From the NCBI GenBank assembly GCA_947627525.1, contig CANQWJ010000003.1, positions 1-19,953 on the forward strand: a stretch of 19,953 nucleotides of DNA, written 5' to 3'. The notes beneath the pieces were generated by a model. That model did not search any database and was not told the DNA's origin. It saw only the letters and a program-made list of their open reading frames with translations. Of the stretch, positions 1-6,731 are shown in pieces. A program made the position numbers and the translations under genes. Every line of letters starts with the position of its first letter. The first letter of the stretch is position 1. The stretch comes from an uncultured Bacilli bacterium (GTDB lineage Bacteria; Bacillota_I; Bacilli_A; RF39; UBA660).

Positions 1-263
1 CAACATTCATCAAGATTTTCGACTCTAAATACGCCACTTGTTCCTTCAACACCATTTAATGTATAAGGAAATGCAAATTGATTGCCATTGCATCCATAGA
101 AAGTGATTGGTCTTGTATTTAGACAAACAACATTAGCTAAATTACCTAGGAATGGTTTATCACATCCACCAAAGTCGCCACAAGTATCTCCTTGTTGTTG
201 TAGTGAAATAATGCGCTCTATAATTTTAGCAAAGCACGAACAATCATTGTTATTACTACACAT
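1..263 (-). CDS. CotY/CotZ-like spore coat protein, partial (C-terminus outside window)
   Basis: This open frame runs off the left edge; 87 codons are visible from ATG 263, preceded on the minus strand by a strong site (AAAGGAG, about 8 nt upstream). The protein is cysteine-rich (Cys2, Cys8 and Cys10, then GDTCGDFGGCDKPFLGN). It continues with NTRPITFYGCNGNQFAF and a later GVFRVENLDEC. That order resembles the CotY/CotZ/ExsY family of the outer spore coat or exosporium of Bacilli: a Cys-rich start, a 'TRP-x-xFY' strand, then FFRVE..D.CC. Such proteins self-assemble through disulfides. This is a family-pattern match made by eye, without a search, and the C-terminal half is unseen. No clear sigma-E or sigma-K promoter (CATA-type -10) was found in the 190 bp upstream. 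That stretch does hold a small dyad, GGTGT/ACACC, at 318-334. An unrelated Cys-rich surface protein is the alternative. Confidence 0.68.
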   Translation of the reverse strand, partial: MCSNNNDCSCFAKIIERIISLQQQGDTCGDFGGCDKPFLGNLANVVCLNTRPITFYGCNGNQFAFPYTLNGVEGTSGVFRVENLDEC

Positions 264-384
264 AATTATTCTCCTTTCTTCATATTTCTAATATAAGATA
301 TTCATAAAATTAATCTTGGTGTCGTCTTAACACCCATAATAATCATATTCAAAACATTACTTTTTAGAAGAAAGAAGATAAAAG

Positions 385-413
385 TTGGTATTTTTTAAAT
401 TTTATAGTATAAT
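385..413 (+). promoter_or_regulatory. Sigma-A type promoter of the EIIB-like gene
   Basis: TTGGTA (385-390), a 17-bp spacer and a perfect TATAAT (408-413) lie about 45 bp before the ATG at 459. A second TATAAT at 422-427 has no good -35. Confidence 0.6.
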
Positions 414-458
414 TAAAATAGTATAATTAAATAAGAATTTTAGAAAAGAGTGATGAAA

Positions 459-776
459 ATGAATTTTCCATATGAATATATTATAATTGGTGTTATTATT
501 TTAATCATCTTATTAGCCGTTTTAAAAGCTGGTAAGAAAGATGCGCATTTAGAATTAAATAAATTAGTTGAATATCTTGGTGGTAAAGACAATATTATTG
601 CGACTGAAACTAATATGTCCCGTTTTAAGGTAACTCTAAAAGATGTATCAGTAGTTGATAAAGAAGCCATTCAAAAATTAGGTGCTAAAGGTATTGTTGA
701 AATTGATAATCAATTAAAAATAATTTTAGGTAGTGAATCTCATCAATTAAAAAAATATATTGATGAATTAAAATAA
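459..776 (+). CDS. Small membrane protein with PTS EIIB-like domain lacking the phospho-cysteine
   Basis: This 105-aa protein has one N-terminal transmembrane helix (residues about 7-23), a short basic linker (KAGKKD), and a domain at about 30-105 that follows the glucose-family PTS EIIB pattern: EYLGGKDNI, then VTLKDVSVVD, KLGAKGIVEI and LKIILGS. In true EIIB the LGG.NI strand is followed by a D-N-C-x-T-R-L phosphorylation loop. Here the loop reads ETNMSRF, with Asn52 where the phospho-Cys should be and Arg55 kept. Phosphotransfer is therefore unlikely; a sensing, scaffolding or ligand-binding role is inferred. No EIIC or EIIA gene lies nearby. ATG 459 was chosen over in-frame GTG 450 and ATG 453 because the GAGTGA site (448-453) overlaps those earlier codons. 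The next gene has its own regulatory region, so this looks monocistronic. Confidence 0.72.
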   Translation: MNFPYEYIIIGVIILIILLAVLKAGKKDAHLELNKLVEYLGGKDNIIATETNMSRFKVTLKDVSVVDKEAIQKLGAKGIVEIDNQLKIILGSESHQLKKYIDELK

Positions 777-793
777 TCTAAAAAAAGACTTAT

Positions 794-812
794 TTCGACA
801 AAGTTCGACAAA
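794..812. promoter_or_regulatory. Tandem Spo0A boxes (two, 10-bp phase)
   Basis: TTCGACAAA occurs at 794-802 and again at 804-812, one helical turn apart. On the minus strand each copy reads TTTGTCGAA, an exact match to the extended 0A box (TTTGTCRAA, core TGTCGAA) bound by phosphorylated Spo0A in Bacilli and Clostridia. The pair lies 40-60 bp before the start of the histidine kinase and just upstream of a TATAAT, the usual place for Spo0A to act at a sigma-A promoter. The match and spacing are seen in the sequence; Spo0A binding is inferred. Confidence 0.68.
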
Positions 813-832
813 ATAAATTCATATAATATATC
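805..832 (+). promoter_or_regulatory. Probable promoter of the histidine kinase gene
   Basis: A TATAAT at 822-827 has no -35 at normal distance; the first 0A box supplies a TCGACA (795-800) 21 bp upstream. Over-long spacing of this kind is known at Spo0A-activated spoIIG. A conventional alternative is TCGACA (805-810), 16 bp, TATATC (827-832). In either reading the -35 falls inside a 0A box. Which -10 is used cannot be decided from sequence. Confidence 0.4.
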
Positions 833-852
833 TTGAAAGAAGGTATTGTTGT

Positions 853-2070
853 ATGAATTTTTTTAATGGTTTTATTTTAAATTTAATTTTCTTTTCTTTT
901 CCATATCTCTTGTATTTCTTATTAAGAATTTATCTTTTTAATGATCCTAAAAAAGATAATTATTATTTTATTTTCACTTCATCTATTTCTCTAATATTAA
1001 TGTTTTTATTAGGTAAAATAGCTTTTTTAGAAATAGCTATCTTCATCTTTTTACCAATTCTTTTCAATTATATTAGAAGAAATAATCGTTTTTGTGTTTT
1101 AACTTTAATACCACTAATTTTTATCAATAATTATTTTCTAGGTATTAGTCCTTATCTATTATTATTTGAATACTTTATCTATTTTATAAACTGTTTATGG
1201 GATCGAAGAAAGAATATAAATAGTGCTTCTATAATTAATAAATATATAATTATTAGAACTTTTTTCCTATCTTTTTATTTGTTTTATCTAAATCCTAATT
1301 TATCTCTTAATATGGGAATTCTTTATTTATCGTTAGCTATTTTTATTAGTTATACTTTGTCATTTAGTTATTATTATGTGATAAATAAAAATGTTTCTTT
1401 ACAAGAATTAGAAAAAATTAAAAAAAGTGTTGATAATAATACTAATATAAAGAATTACTTATGTGTTGTAACGCATGAGATTAAGAACTCTTTAAGTATT
1501 AGTAAAGGTTATTTAGAAATGATAAGAATCAATAATGGTAAAAATAAAGAATATCTAAATATTATTAAAAAAGAGGTCAACCGTTCAATTGAGATAATTC
1601 AAGATGGCTTAAATTTTTCTAAGGATAATATCAATTATGAAATATTAGATATTAATTTATTATTAGAAGATGTTAGTGATACTTTAAGAGATTTATTTAA
1701 GAAAAATAAGATTAGTTATAGAGTTAAATATATTGATGATGATGTCTATATTTTAGGAGATTATAATAAATTAAAACAAGTCTTAATCAATGTTTTAAAA
1801 AATAGTGTGGAATCAAGAGAAAAAGATTTAAAAATAGAAATTGATAATGCTATTGTTAGAGATGATGTTTGTATTTCCATTAGTGATAATGGTAAAGGAT
1901 TTGATGACTTATCTTTTGTTGAGGAAGAAAAGAGTAGTAAAGAATTAGGAATGGGTATTGGCACAGTTTTATCTAAAAATATTATCAGTCGTCACAATGG
2001 CAAAATGATTTATGAATCAGTTCGTAATAAGGGAACGACTGTTAATATATTTCTTCCATTGTTAAAATAA
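853..2070 (+). CDS. Orphan membrane histidine kinase (KinB-like architecture)
   Basis: This 405-aa sensor kinase has hydrophobic segments filling residues 1 to about 180 (about six helices, little extracellular loop). A short coiled linker follows (VSLQELEKIKKSVDNN), then a HisKA domain with the H-box THEIKNSLSISKGYL (phospho-acceptor His208). The HATPase domain has its N-box at KNSVES (Asn317), G1 at DNGKGF (Asp345) and G2 at GMGIGTVLSKNI. No response regulator lies beside it, so the kinase is an orphan. Six helices with no large sensor domain plus an orphan locus is the layout of KinB-type sporulation kinases, and the two 0A boxes upstream fit a link to Spo0A. Feeding phosphate to Spo0A or a phosphorelay is inference. 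The start is ATG 853 behind AAAGAAGG (836-843). A kinase for a distant response regulator remains possible. Confidence 0.9.
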   Translation: MNFFNGFILNLIFFSFPYLLYFLLRIYLFNDPKKDNYYFIFTSSISLILMFLLGKIAFLEIAIFIFLPILFNYIRRNNRFCVLTLIPLIFINNYFLGISPYLLLFEYFIYFINCLWDRRKNINSASIINKYIIIRTFFLSFYLFYLNPNLSLNMGILYLSLAIFISYTLSFSYYYVINKNVSLQELEKIKKSVDNNTNIKNYLCVVTHEIKNSLSISKGYLEMIRINNGKNKEYLNIIKKEVNRSIEIIQDGLNFSKDNINYEILDINLLLEDVSDTLRDLFKKNKISYRVKYIDDDVYILGDYNKLKQVLINVLKNSVESREKDLKIEIDNAIVRDDVCISISDNGKGFDDLSFVEEEKSSKELGMGIGTVLSKNIISRHNGKMIYESVRNKGTTVNIFLPLLK

Positions 2071-2074
2071 TAGT

Positions 2075-2102
2075 TTGAGAAAAAGAAAAAGTATATTATA
2101 AT
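2075..2102 (+). promoter_or_regulatory. Sigma-A promoter of the CHAP/lipoprotein pair
   Basis: TTGAGA (2075-2080), a 16-bp spacer and a perfect TATAAT (2097-2102). The predicted start near 2109 coincides with the ribosome-binding site GTGAGGTG, giving a very short leader of about 14 nt before ATG 2123. Confidence 0.65.
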
Positions 2103-2122
2103 AAAATAGTGAGGTGTTTTAT

Positions 2123-3097
2123 ATGATATACTTTTTAGATTCATGTCAAGACTATTCAGTTTTATCAACAATATTGTTTTTAAAAAATTTATTTGAAATC
2201 ATATGTTTTGTAGCACCTATTATTTTGATTATTATGGCAGCTTTTGAAGTTAGTCGTATTGTCTTTAATCCTGATGGTAAAGTAGTAAGTAGTGTCATGA
2301 CAAAAACTGTTCATAAATTTATTGCGGCTGTTGGTATCTTTTTTGTTCCCGTTTTAGTCAATCTATTTTTAAATCTTTTAGATCAAACAAATATTAAGGT
2401 ATCAACTTGTTGGACAGAAGCTAATATTGAAACAATAAATGTCTATAAGGAAGCGAAGAAAAAAGAAGAGGAAATTGAACAACAAAAATTAAAAGAGGAA
2501 AAACAACGTGCTGAAGATGAAAGAAAAATTCGTGAAGCAACTCGCGAAATAGTTCGTGGAGATAATGAAAAAGCAGCTGAAAAAGCCCGTGAAGCTAGTA
2601 AACATTCTTCAGGACTAGCCAGTGATGCGGCCGCAAGATTTGTTCAAATTGCCCAAAACGAATACAATAGCATCGATCATTCAAGACCTTTAGGGCGACC
2701 AAATAAATATACTGATGCTTATGGTTATAGTGCTGCTTGGTGTGCCATGTTTGTTTGGTGGTGCGCAAGAGAAGCGGGATTATGGCCTAATAAGTTGAAT
2801 ATCGATATGGGATCTGTAGCTGGTGTTCTTGGTTGGCGTCAGTTCTTTGAATCTGGACGTAATGGTACGCGATGGGAGACTTCAGCATACTTTGGTGGTT
2901 ATTATCGCCCTAAGATGGGAGACATCATCATTTTCACTTGGAATCTTAACAAAAATGGACACGATCATATTGGTATTGTTAAAGGTATTTCCGGTGATAG
3001 AGTATTAATAATTGATGGTAATTATGGTAATACAATTCAAGATCGTTCCTTACCTTTAAATAATATGAATATTGCTGGTTATGGAGTGTGGGAATAA
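2123..3097 (+). CDS. Two-TM (VirB2-like) anchor, coiled coil and CHAP peptidoglycan hydrolase domain
   Basis: This 324-aa protein starts at ATG 2123, six bases after GTGAGGTG; the GTG at 2114 lies inside that site. Residues 20-42 and 66-87 are two membrane helices joined by a short basic loop (R45, K53, K61, K65), so by the positive-inside rule both ends face outward. The pair looks like the small two-helix VirB2/TrbC-like membrane proteins of Gram-positives. Residues about 105-160 are a charged coiled coil (KKKEEEIEQQKLKEEKQRAEDE). Residues 170-324 are a CHAP domain: SAAWCAMFVWWC carries catalytic Cys207, HDHIGIV carries His282, and IDGNYG follows. CHAP domains act as peptidoglycan amidases or endopeptidases. 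No export signal besides the anchor is seen. It overlaps the next gene by one base. A tethered wall hydrolase is likely; its specificity is unknown. Confidence 0.85.
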   Translation: MIYFLDSCQDYSVLSTILFLKNLFEIICFVAPIILIIMAAFEVSRIVFNPDGKVVSSVMTKTVHKFIAAVGIFFVPVLVNLFLNLLDQTNIKVSTCWTEANIETINVYKEAKKKEEEIEQQKLKEEKQRAEDERKIREATREIVRGDNEKAAEKAREASKHSSGLASDAAARFVQIAQNEYNSIDHSRPLGRPNKYTDAYGYSAAWCAMFVWWCAREAGLWPNKLNIDMGSVAGVLGWRQFFESGRNGTRWETSAYFGGYYRPKMGDIIIFTWNLNKNGHDHIGIVKGISGDRVLIIDGNYGNTIQDRSLPLNNMNIAGYGVWE

Positions 3098-3738
3098 TGA
3101 AAAAGATAGTGTTAGTTTTTATTCTTTTATTTCTCGTAACGGGTTGCACTGTCAACTATCGTTTGACTTATGAAGATGGTGTTTTTACAGAATATTTAAA
3201 TGTTTCAGGAAAAGAAGAGGATGATGCTCATCCTAGTTATGAGACAATTAAAAATAGTGGTGCTTATGCTGATGTAACTGGTAAAGAAAAGTTTAAGTTA
3301 GAAAGTAATAGTACTCCTAATGATATTCATTTGTCTCATGTTTTAAAAGATACAAAATTAAAAGATTTAGTAGTTGTTAGTGAATGCTTTGGACTAAATA
3401 CCATTGAAGAACTTGATTCTTCTTATTACGTTTATTTGTATGGTGATTTTACTTGTCCTAACTTAAAAAATAGTCAATTTATTTTAGAGACAGATAGTGA
3501 AGTTTTGAATCATAATGCTACAAGTACTGAAGATAATAAATATATTTGGAATTTGACGGAAGAAGAAGCCGGAAAGAATGGCATTAAATTTCAACTTGTA
3601 AAAAGTGATGCTAAAAAAGATAGTTTAGCAATCATTAGTATTTTTCCAACATGGGCTAAAGTAGTTATTTTTATTATCATTGTTCTAGTTGGCGGAATAT
3701 CAATCTTATTTTTAAAAAAGACATTTGAAAATAAGTAA
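3097..3738 (+). CDS. Lipoprotein with C-terminal transmembrane helix
   Basis: The start is ATG 3097, sharing its A with the TAA of the CHAP gene (TAATG), so translation is coupled. The protein is 213 aa. Residues 1-16 are a lipoprotein signal ending in the lipobox LVTGC (acylated Cys17). Then comes an extracellular beta-rich part opening with TVNYRLTYEDGVFTEYLNV. Residues about 187-207 form a second membrane segment, followed by a basic tail (KKTFENK). A lipid anchor at one end and a helix at the other, with an N-terminal 'NYxLTY..G' strand, resembles LppM/DUF3153-type lipoproteins, but I do not recognise the family with certainty. The coupling suggests a partner or regulator of the CHAP hydrolase, which is inference. 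Confidence 0.78.
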   Translation: MKKIVLVFILLFLVTGCTVNYRLTYEDGVFTEYLNVSGKEEDDAHPSYETIKNSGAYADVTGKEKFKLESNSTPNDIHLSHVLKDTKLKDLVVVSECFGLNTIEELDSSYYVYLYGDFTCPNLKNSQFILETDSEVLNHNATSTEDNKYIWNLTEEEAGKNGIKFQLVKSDAKKDSLAIISIFPTWAKVVIFIIIVLVGGISILFLKKTFENK

Positions 3739-3767
3739 TCTTTTTCTTTTTATTACGACATTAAACT

Positions 3768-3795
3768 TTGATTATTATGATTTTTAGTGTATAAT
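3768..3795 (+). promoter_or_regulatory. Promoter of the pssA-psd envelope gene run
   Basis: TTGATT (3768-3773), a 16-bp spacer and a perfect TATAAT (3790-3795), about 33 bp before pssA. No promoter this good appears again until 8490, which supports one transcript through 7574. Confidence 0.55.
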
Positions 3796-3827
3796 TAAAA
3801 AGGAGAACATTTAAAGAGGTGCCACAT

Positions 3828-4448
3828 ATGTTAGGTTTTTATAATTATACGGTTATTTTGACTTATATGAGTTTGATTTCATCAGTCGTTGGAATATCAT
3901 TTGCCGTTAGTGGAAATATTTTTAATGCCATTGTTTGTTTGATGCTATCTGGATTTTTAGATATGTTTGATGGTAAGGTTGCGAAAACGCGCAAGAGAAC
4001 GGAAGAAGAAAAAAAGTTTGGTATTCAAATTGACTCATTGAGCGACTTGGTTGCATTTGGCGTTTTACCAGCTTTTATCGGTTATGCTTTAGGTTTAAAA
4101 AGTTGGTGGGGAATTGCCATAATGGCTCTTTTCGTCCTAGCAGCGCTAATTCGTCTTGCTTACTTTAATGTCTTAGAAGAAGCTCGTCAAAAGAAAACTA
4201 CTGAGAACCGTAAGGAGTATTTAGGATTACCAGTTACTAGTGATGCTTTAATTATTCCTGTTATCTATGCTTTGAAAAAATATATTAAATATAAGTTTTA
4301 TTTGATTTATGCCATTGTTTTGACCGTTATTGCTTTTCTTTTCTTGTTTAAGTTTAAAGTAAAAAAACCAACTATTAAAGGAATGATTGTAATGACAATT
4401 GTCGGTGCGATTGAATTGTTATTACTAGTATGGTTAATGAAGTTATGA
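3828..4448 (+). CDS. pssA: CDP-diacylglycerol--serine O-phosphatidyltransferase
   Basis: The enzyme makes phosphatidylserine from CDP-diacylglycerol and serine in the membrane. The 206-aa, multi-helix protein carries the CDP-alcohol phosphatidyltransferase signature: D45-x2-D48-G49 (LDMFDG), then AK, G65 and the D69-x3-D73 pair (DSLSDLVAFG). Two departures are visible. The usual AR after the DG is A52-K53, and the spacer to the glycine is 11 residues instead of 8 (TRKRTEEEKKF inserted). DSLSDLVAFG is typical of PssA rather than PgsA, and the next gene is the matching decarboxylase. ATG 3828 follows AAAGAGGT by 7 nt; GTG 3819 lies inside that site. The gene ends in TGA overlapping the psd start (ATGA). 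Confidence 0.88.
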   Translation: MLGFYNYTVILTYMSLISSVVGISFAVSGNIFNAIVCLMLSGFLDMFDGKVAKTRKRTEEEKKFGIQIDSLSDLVAFGVLPAFIGYALGLKSWWGIAIMALFVLAALIRLAYFNVLEEARQKKTTENRKEYLGLPVTSDALIIPVIYALKKYIKYKFYLIYAIVLTVIAFLFLFKFKVKKPTIKGMIVMTIVGAIELLLLVWLMKL

Positions 4449-5296
4449 AAAAGGTAGTAATTACAAAAAAAGATAGTTTGGGATTAAGATTTTTATATCA
4501 TACTTTTATAGGAAGAATAATTCTTAGTATTTTGGTAAGACCAACAACTTCAAAAATTGTTGGTCATTTTATGAATAGTCGTTTTTCAACTATTTTTATT
4601 AAGTCATTTATCAAAAAAAATAATATTGATATTAATGAATATGAAGAAAAGAAGTATCGTTCTTATAATGATTTTTTTACGCGCAAGGTTAAAGAAGGAA
4701 AAAGGGTAGTAGATAGTGACGCAACGAGTTTGGTTGCGCCAAGTGATGCTAAGTTGACAGCATATAAAATCAATAAAAATAGTATCTTTTTTATTAAAGG
4801 GACACCTTATAGTATTTCTCATCTTTTACAGAATGACGAATTAGCCAAAGAATATGAAGAGGGATACTGTTTAATATTTCGTCTAAGTGTTGATGATTAC
4901 CACCATTATTGTTACATTGATGAGGGCTTTCATGAAAAGAGTACGCATATAAAAGGTGTATTACATACTGTCCGTCCTATTGCCTTTGAAAAGTATGATG
5001 TCTATAAAGAAAATAGTCGTGAATATACCATTTTGAATACTAAAAACTTTGGTAAAGTTATTCAAGTAGAAGTAGGGGCAATGTTAATAGGTCAAATTAC
5101 TAATCTTCATCAAGCTCACCAATTCGTTAAGGGTGAAGAAAAAGGAATGTTTGAGTTTGGTGGTTCAACAATTGTTCTCTTGTTTACTAAAGATAGGGTC
5201 AAAATTAATAAAACTATTTTAAAGAATACCAGTGACAATTATGAAACAATAGTTAAAATGGGTGAAAAAGTTGGTGTTAAAAGTAGTTTTAGATAG
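4445..5296 (+). CDS. psd: Phosphatidylserine decarboxylase proenzyme
   Basis: It converts phosphatidylserine to phosphatidylethanolamine and is made as a proenzyme that cleaves itself to form a pyruvoyl group. The 283-aa chain holds VAPSDAKL (Asp101), DDYHHYCY (His153/His154) and HTVRPIA. Near the C-terminus is MFEFGGSTIVLLF, where cleavage is expected between Gly240 and Ser241. GGST in place of the enterobacterial LGST is common in the Gram-positive type. ATG 4445 overlaps the pssA stop by four bases and has only a weak ribosome site of its own, so expression is probably coupled to pssA. Together the two genes give the whole branch to PE, a lipid many low-GC Gram-positives lack. Confidence 0.93.
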   Translation: MKKVVITKKDSLGLRFLYHTFIGRIILSILVRPTTSKIVGHFMNSRFSTIFIKSFIKKNNIDINEYEEKKYRSYNDFFTRKVKEGKRVVDSDATSLVAPSDAKLTAYKINKNSIFFIKGTPYSISHLLQNDELAKEYEEGYCLIFRLSVDDYHHYCYIDEGFHEKSTHIKGVLHTVRPIAFEKYDVYKENSREYTILNTKNFGKVIQVEVGAMLIGQITNLHQAHQFVKGEEKGMFEFGGSTIVLLFTKDRVKINKTILKNTSDNYETIVKMGEKVGVKSSFR

Positions 5297-5328
5297 AATA
5301 TTATAATCATTTAGTAGGAGGAATTAAT

Positions 5329-6165
5329 ATGTATTTATTTTATCTAGCAATCTTACCAACTATTATTCTTGGTAGTTATATATATAAAAATGATAAGATA
5401 GCCAAAGAACCGACATCTTTACTTGTCAAGCTGGCTGGTTGTGGTCTTTTATCAATTATTTTGACTCTCGTTTTAACTTGGCTTTTGGATTTAATTGTTC
5501 CTTTTTTTGCCAATACGGATTATGAGAACTTAGATCTATTTTCGCTTGCCATTTATGTTTTTGTCGGCATTGCCTTAATTGAAGAATTTTCCAAGTGGAT
5601 TTTTACATATATTGTGGCTTGGAACAATAAAGAATTTGACCATATTTATGATGCTATCGTCTATTGTGCTTTTGTCTCTTTGAGTTTCGCAACTGTTGAA
5701 AATCTACTTTATGTCTTTAGTAGTGAAAATGTAGCTGTTGCCTTTGGAATAGCGCTTGTTAGAATGATCTTTTCTGTTCCAGGACATGCTTTTTTTGGGG
5801 TCCTTATGGGATATTATTTAGGTCTTGCTAAACTCACAAGTATTCATAATATTAAAAATAAGAGTAGTCGTTATCTAATGTTGAGTATGTTAGTTCCCGC
5901 AACTTGTCATTTTCTTTTTGACTATTTATTAATGGTTGGAACTGGTCTTTCAATGATCATTTTCTTAATTTATACTGTGTGTCTTTACATTTTAGCTATA
6001 TCACGTGTTCGTCGTATGTCTAAAGTGACAACGAATCTTTTTCAAGATCCTAATCAGAACAAATATATTTATAATGTTTTTAATCCAAAGATTAAATTTT
6101 GTTCCAATTGTGGAACAAAACTAGAAGGACCATATTGTAAAAATTGTGGAACTAAAAATTATTAA
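5329..6165 (+). CDS. PrsW-family intramembrane glutamic protease with C-terminal zinc ribbon
   Basis: This 278-aa protein has about eight membrane helices and the conserved PrsW motifs: LIEEFSKW (E85, E86, K89), SFATVENLLY (E124), PGHAFFGVLMGYYLG (H153) and CHFLFDYLL (H194, D198). PrsW of Bacillus subtilis makes the first cut in the anti-sigma factor RsiW under envelope stress; the family is related to CAAX proteases. After the last helix there is a cytoplasmic tail ending in a zinc ribbon, FCSNCGT..GPYCKNCGTKNY (Cys258, 261, 270, 273), which B. subtilis PrsW lacks. No sigma/anti-sigma pair is visible nearby, so the substrate is unknown. ATG 5329 follows a near-perfect AGGAGG. It sits 32 bp after psd, in the same direction. 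Confidence 0.88.
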   Translation: MYLFYLAILPTIILGSYIYKNDKIAKEPTSLLVKLAGCGLLSIILTLVLTWLLDLIVPFFANTDYENLDLFSLAIYVFVGIALIEEFSKWIFTYIVAWNNKEFDHIYDAIVYCAFVSLSFATVENLLYVFSSENVAVAFGIALVRMIFSVPGHAFFGVLMGYYLGLAKLTSIHNIKNKSSRYLMLSMLVPATCHFLFDYLLMVGTGLSMIIFLIYTVCLYILAISRVRRMSKVTTNLFQDPNQNKYIYNVFNPKIKFCSNCGTKLEGPYCKNCGTKNY

Positions 6166-6182
6166 AGGGTGGGGGAAGTATT

Positions 6183-6731
6183 ATGAAAAAAATATATATC
6201 ATCTTTTCCTATACAGGTACTTACTTTTCAACATTTTTACGAATGATGTCTGGTGAAAAATACATTCATGTTAGTATTTCACTTGATGAGAAGTTAAAAA
6301 ACGTTTATAGTTTTGGAAGAAAAAATCCTAAGTGGATGTTTCCTAGTGGTTTTGTCATGGAAGATATGAATCTCATAACTAATTTTTTTGAAGGAGCTGT
6401 TTGTCAAATATATGAGTTACCAGTTAGATTAGTTGATTTAGTTCGTTTGCGTCATGAATTAAAAAAATATATTGATCATCAAAATGAATATCATTATAAC
6501 CTTAAAGGTTTAGTACATATCAAGTTTAATCGCATTTATCATCGTGATCATAATTTTGTTTGTAGTCAGTTCGTTGGTAAAGTTCTTCAGGATAGTGGTA
6601 TTTATGATTTTCATCGCGATTATTCAGTAATAAGACCAAAAAACATTAAGAGTATTCCCAATTTAAAACTAATTTATGAAGGAAAAATAATTAATTATTT
6701 AGGAGCATTAGCAAATGAAAAAGAATCTTAA
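6183..6731 (+). CDS. Permuted NlpC/P60-like (YiiX/LRAT-type papain fold) protein
   Basis: This 182-aa protein has no signal peptide or clear membrane helix. It opens with strands and a helix (IIFSYTGTYFSTFLRMM), then KYIHVSISLDE with His29, a SFGRKNP turn, and later NFVCSQFVGKVLQDSG with Cys127. The order His before Cys is that of the circularly permuted NlpC/P60 (YiiX/YebB, LRAT-like) papain fold, which acts on amide or ester bonds, often in lipids or cell-wall material. The active-site assignment is inference from the motif pair. It begins 18 bp after prsW behind AAAGGGTGGGGGAAG. Its last 17 bases overlap the PAP2 gene in another frame. Position among lipid genes suggests an envelope or lipid substrate. 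Confidence 0.68.
   Translation: MKKIYIIFSYTGTYFSTFLRMMSGEKYIHVSISLDEKLKNVYSFGRKNPKWMFPSGFVMEDMNLITNFFEGAVCQIYELPVRLVDLVRLRHELKKYIDHQNEYHYNLKGLVHIKFNRIYHRDHNFVCSQFVGKVLQDSGIYDFHRDYSVIRPKNIKSIPNLKLIYEGKIINYLGALANEKES

Noticed and set aside
103..291. Plus-strand open frame across the left edge
   Set aside because: It runs antisense through the CotY/CotZ-like gene, has no ribosome-binding site and no recognisable product.
777..793. Terminator after the EIIB-like gene
   Set aside because: There is an A run but no stem, and the following bases are better explained as Spo0A boxes and promoter.
3754..3762. Possible Spo0A box upstream of pssA (TGTCGTAA on the minus strand)
   Set aside because: It has a mismatch in the core and is single, so it is not above chance in this sequence.
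4430..4448. UGA read as tryptophan (Mollicutes-type code)
   Set aside because: Trp is encoded by TGG throughout and pssA ends in a TGA placed in a normal ATGA coupling with psd.
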